A stretch of DNA of 31,384 nt from Treponema sp. (GCA_017963165.1 JAGCTZ010000114.1:1-31384), one strand, 5' to 3'. Positions 1 to 8,481 are shown, counted from the stretch's first letter. Made by a program: numbers and translations. The notes: generated by a model from the sequence alone, not told the origin.

Positions 1-105
1 AAGAACTTTGGCGAATCCATTGACCTATGTGGAACTGATTTCAGTTATCCAAGAATCTTAGAGTTGGTAAATTGCCGAAAGATCTTACCTGCATTTTTCT
101 CTTGA
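1..105 (+). other. Possible 3' end of a gene entering from the left edge
   Basis: Two plus-strand frames are open from the window edge: frame 1 runs 34 codons to a TGA at 103-105, and frame 2 runs 19 codons to a TAG at 59-61 (ending ELISVIQES). I recognise neither. A hairpin plus T-run at 125-153 reads as a plus-strand terminator, which suggests that a plus-strand transcript ends here, but which frame is coding cannot be settled from this fragment. Confidence 0.25.
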
Positions 106-124
106 CAGATGACACAACATATTA

Positions 125-153
125 GGGGAAGGCTTTCCCCCTCACTCTTTTTT
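125..153 (+). terminator. Hairpin terminator
   Basis: The stem GGGGAA/TTCCCC with a GGCT loop (125-140) is followed within 8 nt by a six-T run (148-153). The T-run lies on the plus strand only, so it best serves a gene arriving from the left edge. It also lies just past the stop of the minus-strand aconitase-X operon and may help end that transcript. Confidence 0.55.
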
Positions 154-156
154 ATT

Positions 157-597
157 TTATAAAATCCTTACAACACCATCTTCCGTAACTTCGATAGTGT
201 CGCCGGTTTTTACGGTATCGAGGAACTCTTGTCCAAGCTGATCAACTGCAATAAGATTACTGTTTTCCCAGACAACCGAAAGAATAACACCTGCGCCTGC
301 CAGAGAATCTATGTGCTCCGAAAACAGAAGACATGCTGGATTTATTCCCATTGAACAGATTACCTGAATAACCATACCGCCGGTTGTAGAACCAATTGTC
401 TGTGGAAGACACAGCGCCTTACCGGTAATATTTTTTTCAAAAATATCTTTGTTATTCTGATCTGCAACAATTACCTGCTTTGATTTTGCAAGTGCAGACT
501 TCTGGAAGGTTGCAAGTGTATTTACACCCTGATGAGAAACTACGGCTTCTCCTTTATAATATCCTTTGTTTATAACTCTACCTTTGAACTCTTTCAT
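157..597 (-). CDS. Aconitase X swivel (small) subunit, DUF126 family
   Basis: This 146-aa protein matches the small 'swivel' subunit of aconitase X (AcnX) enzymes. The key stretch is PQTIGSTTGGMVIQ around residues 65-78, corresponding to the conserved Gly/Ser-rich loop of the family. Characterised members are Fe-S dehydratases such as cis-3-hydroxy-L-proline dehydratase in bacteria and phosphomevalonate dehydratase in archaea; they act in the cytoplasm. The gene is the last of three on the minus strand, 16 bp behind the large subunit, and starts at an ATG with a good AGGAG site 6 nt upstream. Having both subunits as separate adjacent genes is a known arrangement. The substrate here cannot be read from the sequence. 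Confidence 0.85.
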   Translation of the reverse strand: MKEFKGRVINKGYYKGEAVVSHQGVNTLATFQKSALAKSKQVIVADQNNKDIFEKNITGKALCLPQTIGSTTGGMVIQVICSMGINPACLLFSEHIDSLAGAGVILSVVWENSNLIAVDQLGQEFLDTVKTGDTIEVTEDGVVRIL

Positions 598-613
598 TTT
601 TCACTCCTGTGTC

Positions 614-1903
614 TTACTTTTGTCCAACAATAATATCGAGTAACTCATCATCTGTATAATAACGAGCAGTTGAATATGTCCTGAGTTTGTTAGAGCAGGT
701 CATAATTCTTCGGGATTTTGTAAGCGGGTTAGACATATACATGAGCGGACAGATTGCTGTAACTCTTGCGCCTGTTGCATACAAGGTATTGTACTTATCT
801 GTTTTCTTAAAGGCTTCAAGAACTGGTGGCGCTGTACAAATTACGGTTGTGCAGGCAACTTTGTTTTTGCCTGTAGCCTTTAAGCCTTGGATAATTTTGT
901 CTGACCATTCGTTAAGCTGACTCATAGAAAGATGCGGGCAACCTATGAATGCGTATGTTCCTTCTTTTTCAGGCTCCTTCCACATTACAGGATAAGATTT
1001 GTAAACGCGCTCAAGCTCTGCATCATCAATTACATATTCTTTGTAATTTTCGCAAAGAAGAGATTCGCCAAGTTCTACAGCTTCCGGAGTAAGCTTGTCT
1101 ACGTGATAAAGACCTACAGCGCCGTTTGAAGCGGTGGCAGCACCAAAATCTTTAAGATAAGCTTTTGCTTCGTCATTAAGCTCTGTGCCAAGCCATTTGT
1201 CCAGGCCAACAACATACGGAACATCTTCCATAACTTTAATTCCAATTGCAGAACCAAGAATCTGTGCAACAGGCTTTTTAGTTGTGTTTACAGTAATCTT
1301 CCATTTTGCTTTGCGGCCTTCGTCTGTAAGAAGACCAAACTTTGGTACATAACCGATTATTGATCCAAAAATATCAATCATACCGGAGTTGCGGTTACAG
1401 CGGGCACCAAGAACAGAGTTTGCATAATTTACTGCACTTGATTCTGCCCAGGAAAGAATGTCTCCTTTTTTAGGAACGTTTCCCATTTCATCAAAGTAAC
1501 AGGCACAGCTGAAGGCATCTGGATTTACCAGACCAAGTTTTCTGAGCTGAGCTTCATAATATTCCTGTTTGTTGTATAAAATTGCCTTGAATAAAAGTTT
1601 GTCCAGCAATGTACATTTAGCGTTTGCAAAGTCCATTGGGCGGGGATCCATGGTAAAACCTTCTTCAACTTTAAGACCGGCTTCAATCAGTTCGTCCATT
1701 GTTCTGTAAATTGGGGCAAGTACTCCAAAGCCAAAAGAAGTAACAAGGTGGCCCTGTCCGTGGGTTACTTTTACAAGTTCTGTTGCTTCAAACAAATCGC
1801 CATAGCGGACAATTGTTTCCATTACCTTTGCTTTTGTTTTTCCTTCGCTGCCTTCCAGAATGGCTTTCTGTTCCGGCGTAAGTTTCATTTTGTATTCGTA
1901 CAT
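614..1903 (-). CDS. Aconitase X catalytic (large) subunit, DUF521 family
   Basis: This 429-aa protein has the expected length and motifs of the AcnX large subunit: MKLTPEQKAILEG near the N-terminus, THGQGHLVTSFGFG around residue 47, a VNYANSVLGARCNRNSG stretch, IGCPHLS, and a Cys/Ser-rich C-terminal part (TAICPLMYM, MTCSNK). Several cysteines are candidates for binding the Fe-S cluster. Together with the DUF126 subunit it should dehydrate a hydroxy-acid-type substrate. The start has AGGAG about 6 nt upstream. It lies 15 bp downstream of the flavin reductase gene and is evidently co-transcribed with it. The reductase partner argues for a pathway that removes water and then reduces the double bond, but this is inference from context. 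Confidence 0.87.
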   Translation of the reverse strand: MYEYKMKLTPEQKAILEGSEGKTKAKVMETIVRYGDLFEATELVKVTHGQGHLVTSFGFGVLAPIYRTMDELIEAGLKVEEGFTMDPRPMDFANAKCTLLDKLLFKAILYNKQEYYEAQLRKLGLVNPDAFSCACYFDEMGNVPKKGDILSWAESSAVNYANSVLGARCNRNSGMIDIFGSIIGYVPKFGLLTDEGRKAKWKITVNTTKKPVAQILGSAIGIKVMEDVPYVVGLDKWLGTELNDEAKAYLKDFGAATASNGAVGLYHVDKLTPEAVELGESLLCENYKEYVIDDAELERVYKSYPVMWKEPEKEGTYAFIGCPHLSMSQLNEWSDKIIQGLKATGKNKVACTTVICTAPPVLEAFKKTDKYNTLYATGARVTAICPLMYMSNPLTKSRRIMTCSNKLRTYSTARYYTDDELLDIIVGQK

Positions 1904-1918
1904 TTGTTTCTCCTGTGT

Positions 1919-3973
1919 TTAGATTTTCATTGCCACATCCCAGGCATTCCAGATTGCGGTTCTTAAATTACCAACTTTTTTACAGTCGCCAATGAGCGAA
2001 ACTTTGCCAGACTTGGCAAATGCCGGGGCTGGATGATAGCCCATAGAAGCGATAACTGTGTCACCTTCTATTTCAAACTTTTTGCCGGTTTTATCTTTTA
2101 CAACAACACCCTTGTCGGTAACTTTTACAAGCGTTGTTTCAAGATGAACTTCAACTTTTTTCAGTTCAAAGAAGTCGCGCAGGTAAGAGCTGTTTGCAAG
2201 ACAAACTCCTTTTACGGCAATAAGGTCGTTTTTCATTTCGACAATTACCGGAGTTTTTCCTTTGTTGAACAAATCGTAAGCGATTTCGCATCCAGTCAGT
2301 CCGCCGCCAATAATTATTACTTTATTGCCGGTTGCAGCACCGTTCAGATAGTCACAGGCTTCAACTGTTTTATCAAGACCTTCGATTCGAGGTTTGTTGG
2401 CTATGGCACCAGTAGCAACAATGACTTTATCAAAACCCTTAAGTTCGTCCAAAGTTGTTACTGCTGTGTTCAGGCGAACTTCTATATTGTTGTCGGACAT
2501 TTCTTTTTTGTACCAGGCAAGAAGCTCTTTGTCTTTTTCTTTAAAGAAAGGAGCGGCCGCAGCATTGAAAACACCACCAAGCTTGTCTCCTTTTTCAAAA
2601 ATGATAGGCTTGTGTCCGCGCAAGGTAAGTACTCTTGCTGCTTCCATTCCGGCAATTCCTGCACCAATAACGGCTACCTTTTTGGGAGAACTTGTTTTTA
2701 CAATCTTGTATTTGTTATGCTGCATTGTCGGTGGATTTATAGCACAGCGGGCCATACCCATGTTGTCTGTTAAAGACTGGTCGTTTGCAACACCATTATA
2801 ATGAGCCATATTAAAACAACCGTTATGACAACAGATACATGGTCTGATTGCGGCTTCGTTGTCTGCCATCATTTTTGTAATCCACTCCGGGTCGGCAAGG
2901 AACTGGCGGGCAACACCCATTCCATCAAGCTCACCGGCGGCAATAGCTCCTGCAGCTACTTCCGGAGTCATACGTCCTGCACAAACAACAGGAATATCAA
3001 CAAACTTCTTAATATGTTTTACATCTTCAAGATTACAGTTCTGGCTCATGTACATTGGCGGATGTGCCCAATACCAGGCATCATAAGTTCCGTTGTCGCA
3101 ATTGAGCATATCGTAGCCTGCATCCTGAAGATACTTTGCAGCCTTTTCGCTTTCTTCCATGTCGCGTCCAACTTCTACATATTCTTCGCCTGGGAGAGCT
3201 CCTTTTCCAAACCCCTTTGTTTTAGAAACAACTGAATATCGGAGAGAAACAGGGAAGTCTTCGCCGCACACTGCTTTAATTGCTTTTACGATTTCTACCG
3301 GGAAGCGATAGCGGTTTTCAAAGTTGCCGCCATATTCATCATCACGCAGATTTGTATATTTCATTGTGAACTGATCAAGCAGATAACCTTCGTGAACAGC
3401 GTGAATTTCAACACCATCAACGCCGGCATCCTTACAGAACTTTGCTGTTTTTGCAAAAGCATCTACCATCTGTTTGATTTCTTTTTTTGTAAGAGGGCGG
3501 GACATACATGTGTCATCCCAACGGTTTGGAGTTGCGCTCGCACTTGCAGTAAGATAATCGACATCAAGAATAGGTTTTAATAAAAGACCAAGGGCCTTAT
3601 TCTTTGCCGATTTTACCATTATATCGTTGATTGCCATGCTTCGGCCAAAACCTGCTGTAAGCTGTACAAAAAGCTTTGCACCAGTTTTATGAAACTCTTT
3701 CATAAATGATTCAAGCTTCTTGAATTTTCCTTTTCCCTGATAAAGCCATTTTCCGCCAAGCGTATCGCGGATTGGAGCAATACCAGGTAAAATTAAACCG
3801 ACGTTGTTTTGTGCACGTTCCAGCAAAAAGTTGGCAGCTTCCTTATCAAAGTGATTAGGTTCAAGCCAGCCAAAGATAGATGTACCACCCATCGAAGTCA
3901 TAACAATGCGGTTTTTAATTTCCACATTTCCAATTTTCCACGGAGTAAAAAGCGGTTTATAACTTTCCTTCAT
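1919..3973 (-). CDS. Old-yellow-enzyme family Fe-S flavoprotein, BaiCD/2,4-dienoyl-CoA reductase type
   Basis: The 684-aa protein has the full architecture of the 2,4-dienoyl-CoA reductase/2-enoate reductase family. An FMN-binding TIM barrel occupies about residues 1-345 (FTPWKIGNVEIKNRIVM at the start; IHAVHEGYLLDQF at the active site; ENRYRFPVEIV). A [4Fe-4S] cysteine cluster follows near residues 375-405 (CICCHNGC, later CAINP). An FAD-binding Rossmann motif (VIGAGIAGMEAARVL, near 430) and a second dinucleotide motif (IIGGGLTGCEIAYDL, near 550) complete it. It should pass electrons from NAD(P)H through FAD and Fe-S to FMN and reduce an activated C=C bond. The 'VHEGYLLDQF' version is typical of BaiCD-like members. 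It starts at an ATG behind a strong AGGAGG and heads the three-gene operon with AcnX. Confidence 0.9.
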   Translation of the reverse strand: MKESYKPLFTPWKIGNVEIKNRIVMTSMGGTSIFGWLEPNHFDKEAANFLLERAQNNVGLILPGIAPIRDTLGGKWLYQGKGKFKKLESFMKEFHKTGAKLFVQLTAGFGRSMAINDIMVKSAKNKALGLLLKPILDVDYLTASASATPNRWDDTCMSRPLTKKEIKQMVDAFAKTAKFCKDAGVDGVEIHAVHEGYLLDQFTMKYTNLRDDEYGGNFENRYRFPVEIVKAIKAVCGEDFPVSLRYSVVSKTKGFGKGALPGEEYVEVGRDMEESEKAAKYLQDAGYDMLNCDNGTYDAWYWAHPPMYMSQNCNLEDVKHIKKFVDIPVVCAGRMTPEVAAGAIAAGELDGMGVARQFLADPEWITKMMADNEAAIRPCICCHNGCFNMAHYNGVANDQSLTDNMGMARCAINPPTMQHNKYKIVKTSSPKKVAVIGAGIAGMEAARVLTLRGHKPIIFEKGDKLGGVFNAAAAPFFKEKDKELLAWYKKEMSDNNIEVRLNTAVTTLDELKGFDKVIVATGAIANKPRIEGLDKTVEACDYLNGAATGNKVIIIGGGLTGCEIAYDLFNKGKTPVIVEMKNDLIAVKGVCLANSSYLRDFFELKKVEVHLETTLVKVTDKGVVVKDKTGKKFEIEGDTVIASMGYHPAPAFAKSGKVSLIGDCKKVGNLRTAIWNAWDVAMKI

Positions 3974-4001
3974 GAAAAAACCTCCTGCTCTTATAAAAAT
4001 A

Positions 4002-4018
4002 CTTTTTACGATAAAAAG
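4002..4018. promoter_or_regulatory. 17-bp palindrome in the operon leader
   Basis: CTTTTTA, a 3-nt centre and TAAAAAG form a perfect 7-bp inverted repeat between the -10 box and the Shine-Dalgarno site of the reductase gene. It is well placed to be an operator for an unidentified repressor, or a leader hairpin. No regulator gene lies next to this operon. Confidence 0.35.
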
Positions 4019-4028
4019 CGCTTCTTTA

Positions 4029-4056
4029 ATTATATATCACATAGGATAGAATGCAA
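4029..4056 (-). promoter_or_regulatory. Promoter of the reductase/aconitase-X operon
   Basis: On the minus strand a -35 TTGCAT (4051-4056), a 16-bp spacer and a perfect -10 TATAAT (4029-4034) lie about 55 bp upstream of the reductase start. The transcript would have a leader of roughly 48 nt carrying the AGGAGG site. Confidence 0.6.
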
Positions 4057-4140
4057 CGAAATAAAAACGAGGAAGCTGGAAGACGTTGTAGGACGTTGGA
4101 GATTTGGGAATAGAGAATGTGGTAAAAAAATTATGCTTTT

Positions 4141-4917
4141 TTAATAGGCAACAAATTCAATTCGCCCAGAAACACTGGTAATAGAAAGCTGTGGTCCGCC
4201 ATCCCCAATTGTAGTTCGATAATTTGTGCCTGCATTTTTTTGAGTGGAATCAGAGGCCTTGATACTGCCCGAAATTGAAAAGGCAATGATTTCGAAGTCA
4301 GAAGTTTTTGGATAGTAAACCTGAGATTTGCCTGAAACATTAGAAATCATACTTGAAGCTTGCGGGGCTTGTTCCAGCTCTACAAAAATATTTCCGGAAG
4401 TTGCGGATAATTCAAAATAATCTGCACAAACTTTTTGCAATGTTGAATTACCCGAAACTGAATTAACAGTTAATAATTCTGTCTGGCAGGCATTTATATC
4501 TGTGCGGCCGCTTACATTTCCTATTACAACACCATTCTGGGCTTGTAAAATGTCGGCTGTAATGTTTCCGCTGACATTTTGAATTGTAATTCCCTGTGCA
4601 TGAAAATCCTGTGGCAGATAAATATAAACAGTACATTTATCACCAAGACGAGCTTTTTGATTATCATTCATAATTTGCAGAGCATCATCCTGGACAAAAA
4701 CCTTTGGGATTTTTTTTCTGTTGTTGGAACCAATTTCTACAACAATTTCATCGCCGTAAATGCGAGAGACCTGCAGGTTTTCATAAGTAAGCGAAATTTC
4801 AAGACTTTCGATTTTGCCAAAATCAAAGTTTTCTTTGTAAACAATATTCTTTGCATCCGCAAAAAGCGGGAAAATGGAGAATATTATAAGTGATAGGGAA
4901 AAAAATTTTTTAATCAT
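4141..4917 (-). CDS. Secreted DUF4097-family beta-solenoid protein
   Basis: A 258-aa protein if started at the ATG at 4917; a TTG two codons upstream is possible but less likely. The N-terminus is a signal peptide (IKKFFSLSLIIFSIFPLFADA), so it is exported. The rest has the repeated beta-strand turns of the DUF4097 'putative adhesin' family: NVSGNITADI, NVSGRTDI, SVSGNSTL, ATSGNIFVEL, NVSGKSQVY, SISGSIKAS, SVSGRIEF. It lies 47 bp downstream of a longer paralogue, probably in the same transcript, with a copy of the 22-bp dispersed repeat in the gap. Function is unknown beyond a likely envelope or periplasmic location; family members often accompany envelope-stress regulators, but none is seen here. 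Confidence 0.75.
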   Translation of the reverse strand: MIKKFFSLSLIIFSIFPLFADAKNIVYKENFDFGKIESLEISLTYENLQVSRIYGDEIVVEIGSNNRKKIPKVFVQDDALQIMNDNQKARLGDKCTVYIYLPQDFHAQGITIQNVSGNITADILQAQNGVVIGNVSGRTDINACQTELLTVNSVSGNSTLQKVCADYFELSATSGNIFVELEQAPQASSMISNVSGKSQVYYPKTSDFEIIAFSISGSIKASDSTQKNAGTNYRTTIGDGGPQLSITSVSGRIEFVAY

Positions 4918-4934
4918 AAACAAAAACCTTATTG

Positions 4935-4956
4935 CCCTTCGACAAGCTCAGGGACC
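4935..4956. repeat. 22-bp dispersed repeat, copy 1 (intergenic)
   Basis: An exact copy of the repeat that begins CCCTTCGACA and ends CTCAGGGACC, with short complementary ends (CCCT/AGGG). It lies between the two DUF4097 genes, 8 bp after the stop of the first and 18 bp before the start of the second. Confidence 0.8.
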
Positions 4957-4964
4957 CCGGTTTA

Positions 4965-6068
4965 TTAAAAAATCGGGCGGTCAACAATTACAACAGGAGT
5001 ATCATCATCATCCGAAGAACTAGAATTTCCTATGTATCCAGAAACACCATCGCCAACATCTACTGTGATGCCGCCGGAAGTTGTGCTCAAATAAAAGTTT
5101 GCACCACCACCATTTATTTTGTTTGAATAATCTACGTGTGAACCGATTCGTTCGTTAGTAAAGGCATTTGTAAAGCTTCCGCTTGTAGTTGATGCATTTA
5201 AGATAAGCGCTGCGTCTCTTGGCAAAGAAACAAAAATTGTTCCACTCGAAGTTGAAATGCTTGATTTTTTAGTAGGGGCGCCTTTCATTTCAAGACCGAT
5301 TGTTCCGCTTGAAGCAGAGGCTGTAACTTTGTTTGTTAGAAGACCGTCTACAGAAATTCCGCCGCTCGAAGTTGTTAATGATATTTCCTGGACAGTTGTG
5401 TCTTTGAGTTTCAAACTACCACTTGATGCAGAACAGTCTGCTTTATTTGCACGAAGAGAATTTACTTTTATTCCACCGCTTGAGGCCTGTAAACTGATTT
5501 CCTGTGCTTGTACATCTCCTGTAGAAATGCTACCGCTGCTTGTATGAACACGTGCTTTTGATGCAGTAAATCCATCCAGTTTGATGTTGCCGCTTGAAGC
5601 AACTACTTCAAGATCATCTGCTCTAAGAGCTCCTGCTTTTATGTTTCCACTTGAAGCTTTAAGAAGGAGAGAATCTGCAGAAAGATCGGTAGTTTCCTGA
5701 ATATTACCGCTTGAAAGTGAGATATTAGCTTTGTTGAATTTTTTTCCAGAAGGAAGATAAACAATTACAGTACATTGTTTTGGACGGAAATCGAAAAGCA
5801 AAGTTTTAGAAGGAACTGAATCAATTATCAGAGTAGAGCTGGAAGTATAAACTTTAGGTGCGTATTTTCTTTTATTACAGTATACTTCTACAAGAATTGT
5901 ATTGTCCGAACGGGTTTCTTTTATCTGAAGGTTTTCCCAAGACATATTAAAATCAAGATTTGAAATTACCGAAGCTTTGTAATCAGATTTGTTTAAAAGT
6001 GGTGGAAGGGCAAACAAATTAGTTGCAGCTAACAAGGTTACCCCCAAAGTTATTAAAGATTTTTTCAT
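4965..6068 (-). CDS. Secreted DUF4097-family protein with 19-residue SSG repeats
   Basis: This 367-aa protein has a signal peptide (KKSLITLGVTLLAATNLFA) followed by a DUF4097 domain. From residue 119 to about 252 it contains a very regular beta-solenoid: one 20-residue and six 19-residue units, each beginning SSG[NSG] (SSGNIK, SSGSIS, SSGGIK, SSGSLK), then SSGT turns and a C-terminal strand region ending in an acidic, Ser/Asp-rich tail (SSSSDDDDT). The ATG has GGAG upstream. It is the first of two paralogous genes on the minus strand and is divergent from the RNA methyltransferase gene. An exported structural or adhesin-like role is plausible; no catalytic residues are apparent. Confidence 0.78.
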   Translation of the reverse strand: MKKSLITLGVTLLAATNLFALPPLLNKSDYKASVISNLDFNMSWENLQIKETRSDNTILVEVYCNKRKYAPKVYTSSSTLIIDSVPSKTLLFDFRPKQCTVIVYLPSGKKFNKANISLSSGNIQETTDLSADSLLLKASSGNIKAGALRADDLEVVASSGNIKLDGFTASKARVHTSSGSISTGDVQAQEISLQASSGGIKVNSLRANKADCSASSGSLKLKDTTVQEISLTTSSGGISVDGLLTNKVTASASSGTIGLEMKGAPTKKSSISTSSGTIFVSLPRDAALILNASTTSGSFTNAFTNERIGSHVDYSNKINGGGANFYLSTTSGGITVDVGDGVSGYIGNSSSSDDDDTPVVIVDRPIF

Positions 6069-6113
6069 TTTTTTTCTCCATATATATAATATAACAAATT
6101 AACAGTAAAGATG

Positions 6114-6141
6114 TTACTTTTTTGCTGAATTTTTGTATATT
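6114..6141 (+). promoter_or_regulatory. Promoter placing the RNA methyltransferase ATG at about +1
   Basis: TTACTT (6114-6119), a 16-bp spacer and TATATT (6136-6141) end 6 nt before the ATG at 6148. No Shine-Dalgarno site precedes the ATG, so a leaderless transcript is likely. Confidence 0.45.
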
Positions 6142-6147
6142 ATAAGA

Positions 6148-6927
6148 ATGAAGAACAAACAGAAAAATGAGCTTGCAGTCTGCGGTTTTGCAACTGTAAA
6201 AAAGCTTGAAAAAAATCATCCGGAAAAAATCACGCGTCTGTATTTTACAGAAGAGGTGGCTCCTAAGTTTGGAGGCCTTTGTAAAAAGCTTGCTAAGGCG
6301 CATGGAATATATAATCAAAAGCCTGCAGCCGACCTTGAAAAGTTGAGTGGAACTGTTCATCATCAGGGTGTTGTTGCAATGATAGAAGCCCCAGAAATTC
6401 AGCCTCTTGATTCTGATATTACCGATGGTTGGATTGAACGTTGCGAAAATGCTGTGCTGCTTGATCGTATTGGAAACGCAAATAACTTTGGTGCAATTGT
6501 TCGGAGCGCTGCTTTTTTTGGAATCAAAAATATTATAATTCCACTGGACGAAGCGCAGGCTTCTATTACAACTTCGAGCTATCGTGTTGCCGAAGGTGGC
6601 ATGGAATATGTAAATATTTACAGTGTAAAATCGTCTGTAAGGCTCCTGGAGGCGTTGTCCCAAAAAGTACTACGCGTTGGAACGGCTCTGGATGCTAAGA
6701 AATCTGTTAGTTTTTTAAGTCAGGCTGCTCATGCGACTCCAAAAAAGCCTGTTCTTGTTGTGCTTGGTAATGAAGAGCATGGTATAAGTGATTCAATAAA
6801 AAGGAATTGTGATGAGCTTGTTATAATTCCATGGGCCGGCATGAACGAAGGTGTTGCGCAAAGCTCTGTAGACAGCTTGAATGTTGCACAGGCTTCGAGC
6901 ATCATTTTTTATGAATTGACAAAATAA
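6148..6927 (+). CDS. SpoU/TrmH-family RNA 2'-O-methyltransferase
   Basis: About 259 aa, with the three SPOUT/SpoU motifs in order: motif 1 LLDRIGNANNFGAIVRSAAFFG, motif 2 VVLGNEEHGIS, and motif 3 IIPWAGMNEGVAQSSVDSLNVAQASSIIFYE at the C-terminus. These form the knotted SAM-binding site that methylates a ribose 2'-OH in tRNA or rRNA. The N-terminal part (ITRLYFTEEVAPKF, HHQGVVAMIE) matches the substrate-binding domain of TrmH/RlmB relatives, but motif 3 is unusual in reading MNEGVAQSSVDSLNVAQA, so I do not assign a target. The ATG at 6148 is preferred over a TTG at 6133 because promoter elements cover the latter. The next gene follows after 21 bp. Confidence 0.85.
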   Translation: MKNKQKNELAVCGFATVKKLEKNHPEKITRLYFTEEVAPKFGGLCKKLAKAHGIYNQKPAADLEKLSGTVHHQGVVAMIEAPEIQPLDSDITDGWIERCENAVLLDRIGNANNFGAIVRSAAFFGIKNIIIPLDEAQASITTSSYRVAEGGMEYVNIYSVKSSVRLLEALSQKVLRVGTALDAKKSVSFLSQAAHATPKKPVLVVLGNEEHGISDSIKRNCDELVIIPWAGMNEGVAQSSVDSLNVAQASSIIFYELTK

Positions 6928-6948
6928 AAGGATTTGATTGAGTCGTAA

Positions 6949-8460
6949 ATGATTTTTAGAAGAACAAAAAATATTTTTTGTGTCCTTTTCATAATTGCTG
7001 TTTTTGCGGGAAATTGTTTTTCGCAAGCTTTAGGAAAAAGCCTTCCTTCTATAGAACCGTTGTTTTTGCCAGAGGATGTGTTAGGAGCGTCTAACAACAC
7101 TTCGACAAATCTTTCGCTTTCTGCAGATGAAATTTTCAAACTATCGCTTTTGTTTTCTGAATGTTCACTTGAATCAGCAGAAGGGCAGGAATGTCTTTCA
7201 ATTTTTGAAAATATCAAAACGGAAGTTTGTAGTCAGGAATATATGAAGCTTGAACCCGAAGATCGGGGTCGCGCAATTTTAAAGCTTCTTTATCGTGATT
7301 ATCTTAAGTCATATTGTTTTAATCAGACTCGTACAAATGTTGCGTTGAAAACCGGTGTTTATAATTGTGTTTCTTCGGCAATCCTTTATCTGGCGGCGGT
7401 TAAAGCTGCTGGTCTGGATGTTCGTGGTCAAAAGACTCCGGACCATGCATTTTGTACAGTTTATATTCCTGGTAACAAAAACGGGCAGTATAAAAAAATT
7501 GATGTAGAAACAACAAATCCGTATGGTTTTAATCCGGGAAGCAAAGAGGCAGTTGAAAATGAAGATAAAATCCAGGGCTATTATGTGGTTCCAAAAAAAT
7601 TTTATACTAACAGACAGGAAGTAAGCGACAGGATTTTTACAGGATTGATAGCCGGAAATATTTGTGCCGATTGCATAGAAAATAATGATTATAATAAGGC
7701 GGTTCCTGTTGGTGCCGCACGATATTTATTAGTTCGTAATGAACAGTCAAAAGCGGCAACTCAGGTTCGTCATGATTTTGATGTTCTTGCCGGAAATTAT
7801 ATAAATACAAATCCTGGTTCGGCTGCTATTTTTAATGAACGTCTTGATTGGTTTACGTCTTTTATTGACCGCTGGGGAATGACAGATTTTCTTCAACAGA
7901 ATATGGACAATGCAATGTACAATCTTTTGGTTTTGTGTACACAGGAAAAAAATCTTTTGCTTGCTACCGCTGCTTTTGAAAAAAACAAAAAGTATCTTAC
8001 TTCAAAGGAAATTGCAACTTCGCAGGAAATCATAACGGATATAGTTCTTGATTTAAATCTGCAGGAAGCATCGGGAAAAACACAGCTTGAATTAATAAAT
8101 GATTTTCTTTCCAATCCTGATTATCAGGAAGAGGCCTTTCAAAACCGCGCAAAGCTTTATCTGGAAAATGTATGGCTTTCCATTTTGAATGAATATATGA
8201 ATCTTCAGTCTTATGAGGAAGGTTATAAAAAATCCACGGAGGCATTGGTAAGTCTTCCACAAAGCAGTAAAATTAAAAAAATGCAAAAGTCGTTTTATGA
8301 TAATTGTATCGTAATTATTCACAACAATTTTGCAGACCAGGCAAATGCCGGAAACTATGATGAAGCAAGGTCAATTCTGGAAGAAGGTTTACAGAAATAT
8401 CCGGATGATAAAACCTTAAAGTCAGACCTTACGCTTTTAAATAAACGAACTTCAAATTAA
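6949..8460 (+). CDS. Secreted transglutaminase-like protein with C-terminal TPR-like repeats
   Basis: A 503-aa protein starting with a signal peptide (N-terminal RRTK, then a hydrophobic stretch ending GNCFSQA). Residues about 125-200 look like a papain-fold/transglutaminase core: Cys140 in YNCVSSAILYLAAVKAAG, His166 in TPDHAFCTVYI and Asp185 in KIDVETTNP give a Cys-His-Asp triad with the right spacing. The C-terminal half is helical; near residue 460 it has a TPR-like unit (ANAGNYDEARSILEEGLQKYPDD). Exported transglutaminase-like proteins may be proteases or crosslinking enzymes, or bind partners; the target here is unknown. It sits between the SpoU gene and an Ntn-hydrolase gene, with short gaps, likely one operon. 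Confidence 0.65.
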   Translation: MIFRRTKNIFCVLFIIAVFAGNCFSQALGKSLPSIEPLFLPEDVLGASNNTSTNLSLSADEIFKLSLLFSECSLESAEGQECLSIFENIKTEVCSQEYMKLEPEDRGRAILKLLYRDYLKSYCFNQTRTNVALKTGVYNCVSSAILYLAAVKAAGLDVRGQKTPDHAFCTVYIPGNKNGQYKKIDVETTNPYGFNPGSKEAVENEDKIQGYYVVPKKFYTNRQEVSDRIFTGLIAGNICADCIENNDYNKAVPVGAARYLLVRNEQSKAATQVRHDFDVLAGNYINTNPGSAAIFNERLDWFTSFIDRWGMTDFLQQNMDNAMYNLLVLCTQEKNLLLATAAFEKNKKYLTSKEIATSQEIITDIVLDLNLQEASGKTQLELINDFLSNPDYQEEAFQNRAKLYLENVWLSILNEYMNLQSYEEGYKKSTEALVSLPQSSKIKKMQKSFYDNCIVIIHNNFADQANAGNYDEARSILEEGLQKYPDDKTLKSDLTLLNKRTSN

Positions 8461-8481
8461 AAGAGGAGAGAAAACACAAAA

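Noticed and set aside
2033..2773. Long plus-strand ORF (246 codons) opposite the flavin reductase gene
   Set aside because: It is the antisense of a well-conserved gene and has no family features or ribosome site.
4038..4052. Resemblance of the reductase promoter (CTATCC..GTGATA) to half of the TetR operator region
   Set aside because: The match covers a -10-like stretch in one case and a half-site in the other, with different spacing; no full palindrome is present.
4060..4120. Short direct repeat GACGTTG with purine-rich sequence between the DUF4097 gene and the reductase promoter
   Set aside because: Only two 7-bp copies; too short to separate from chance, and no hairpin or gene is linked to it.
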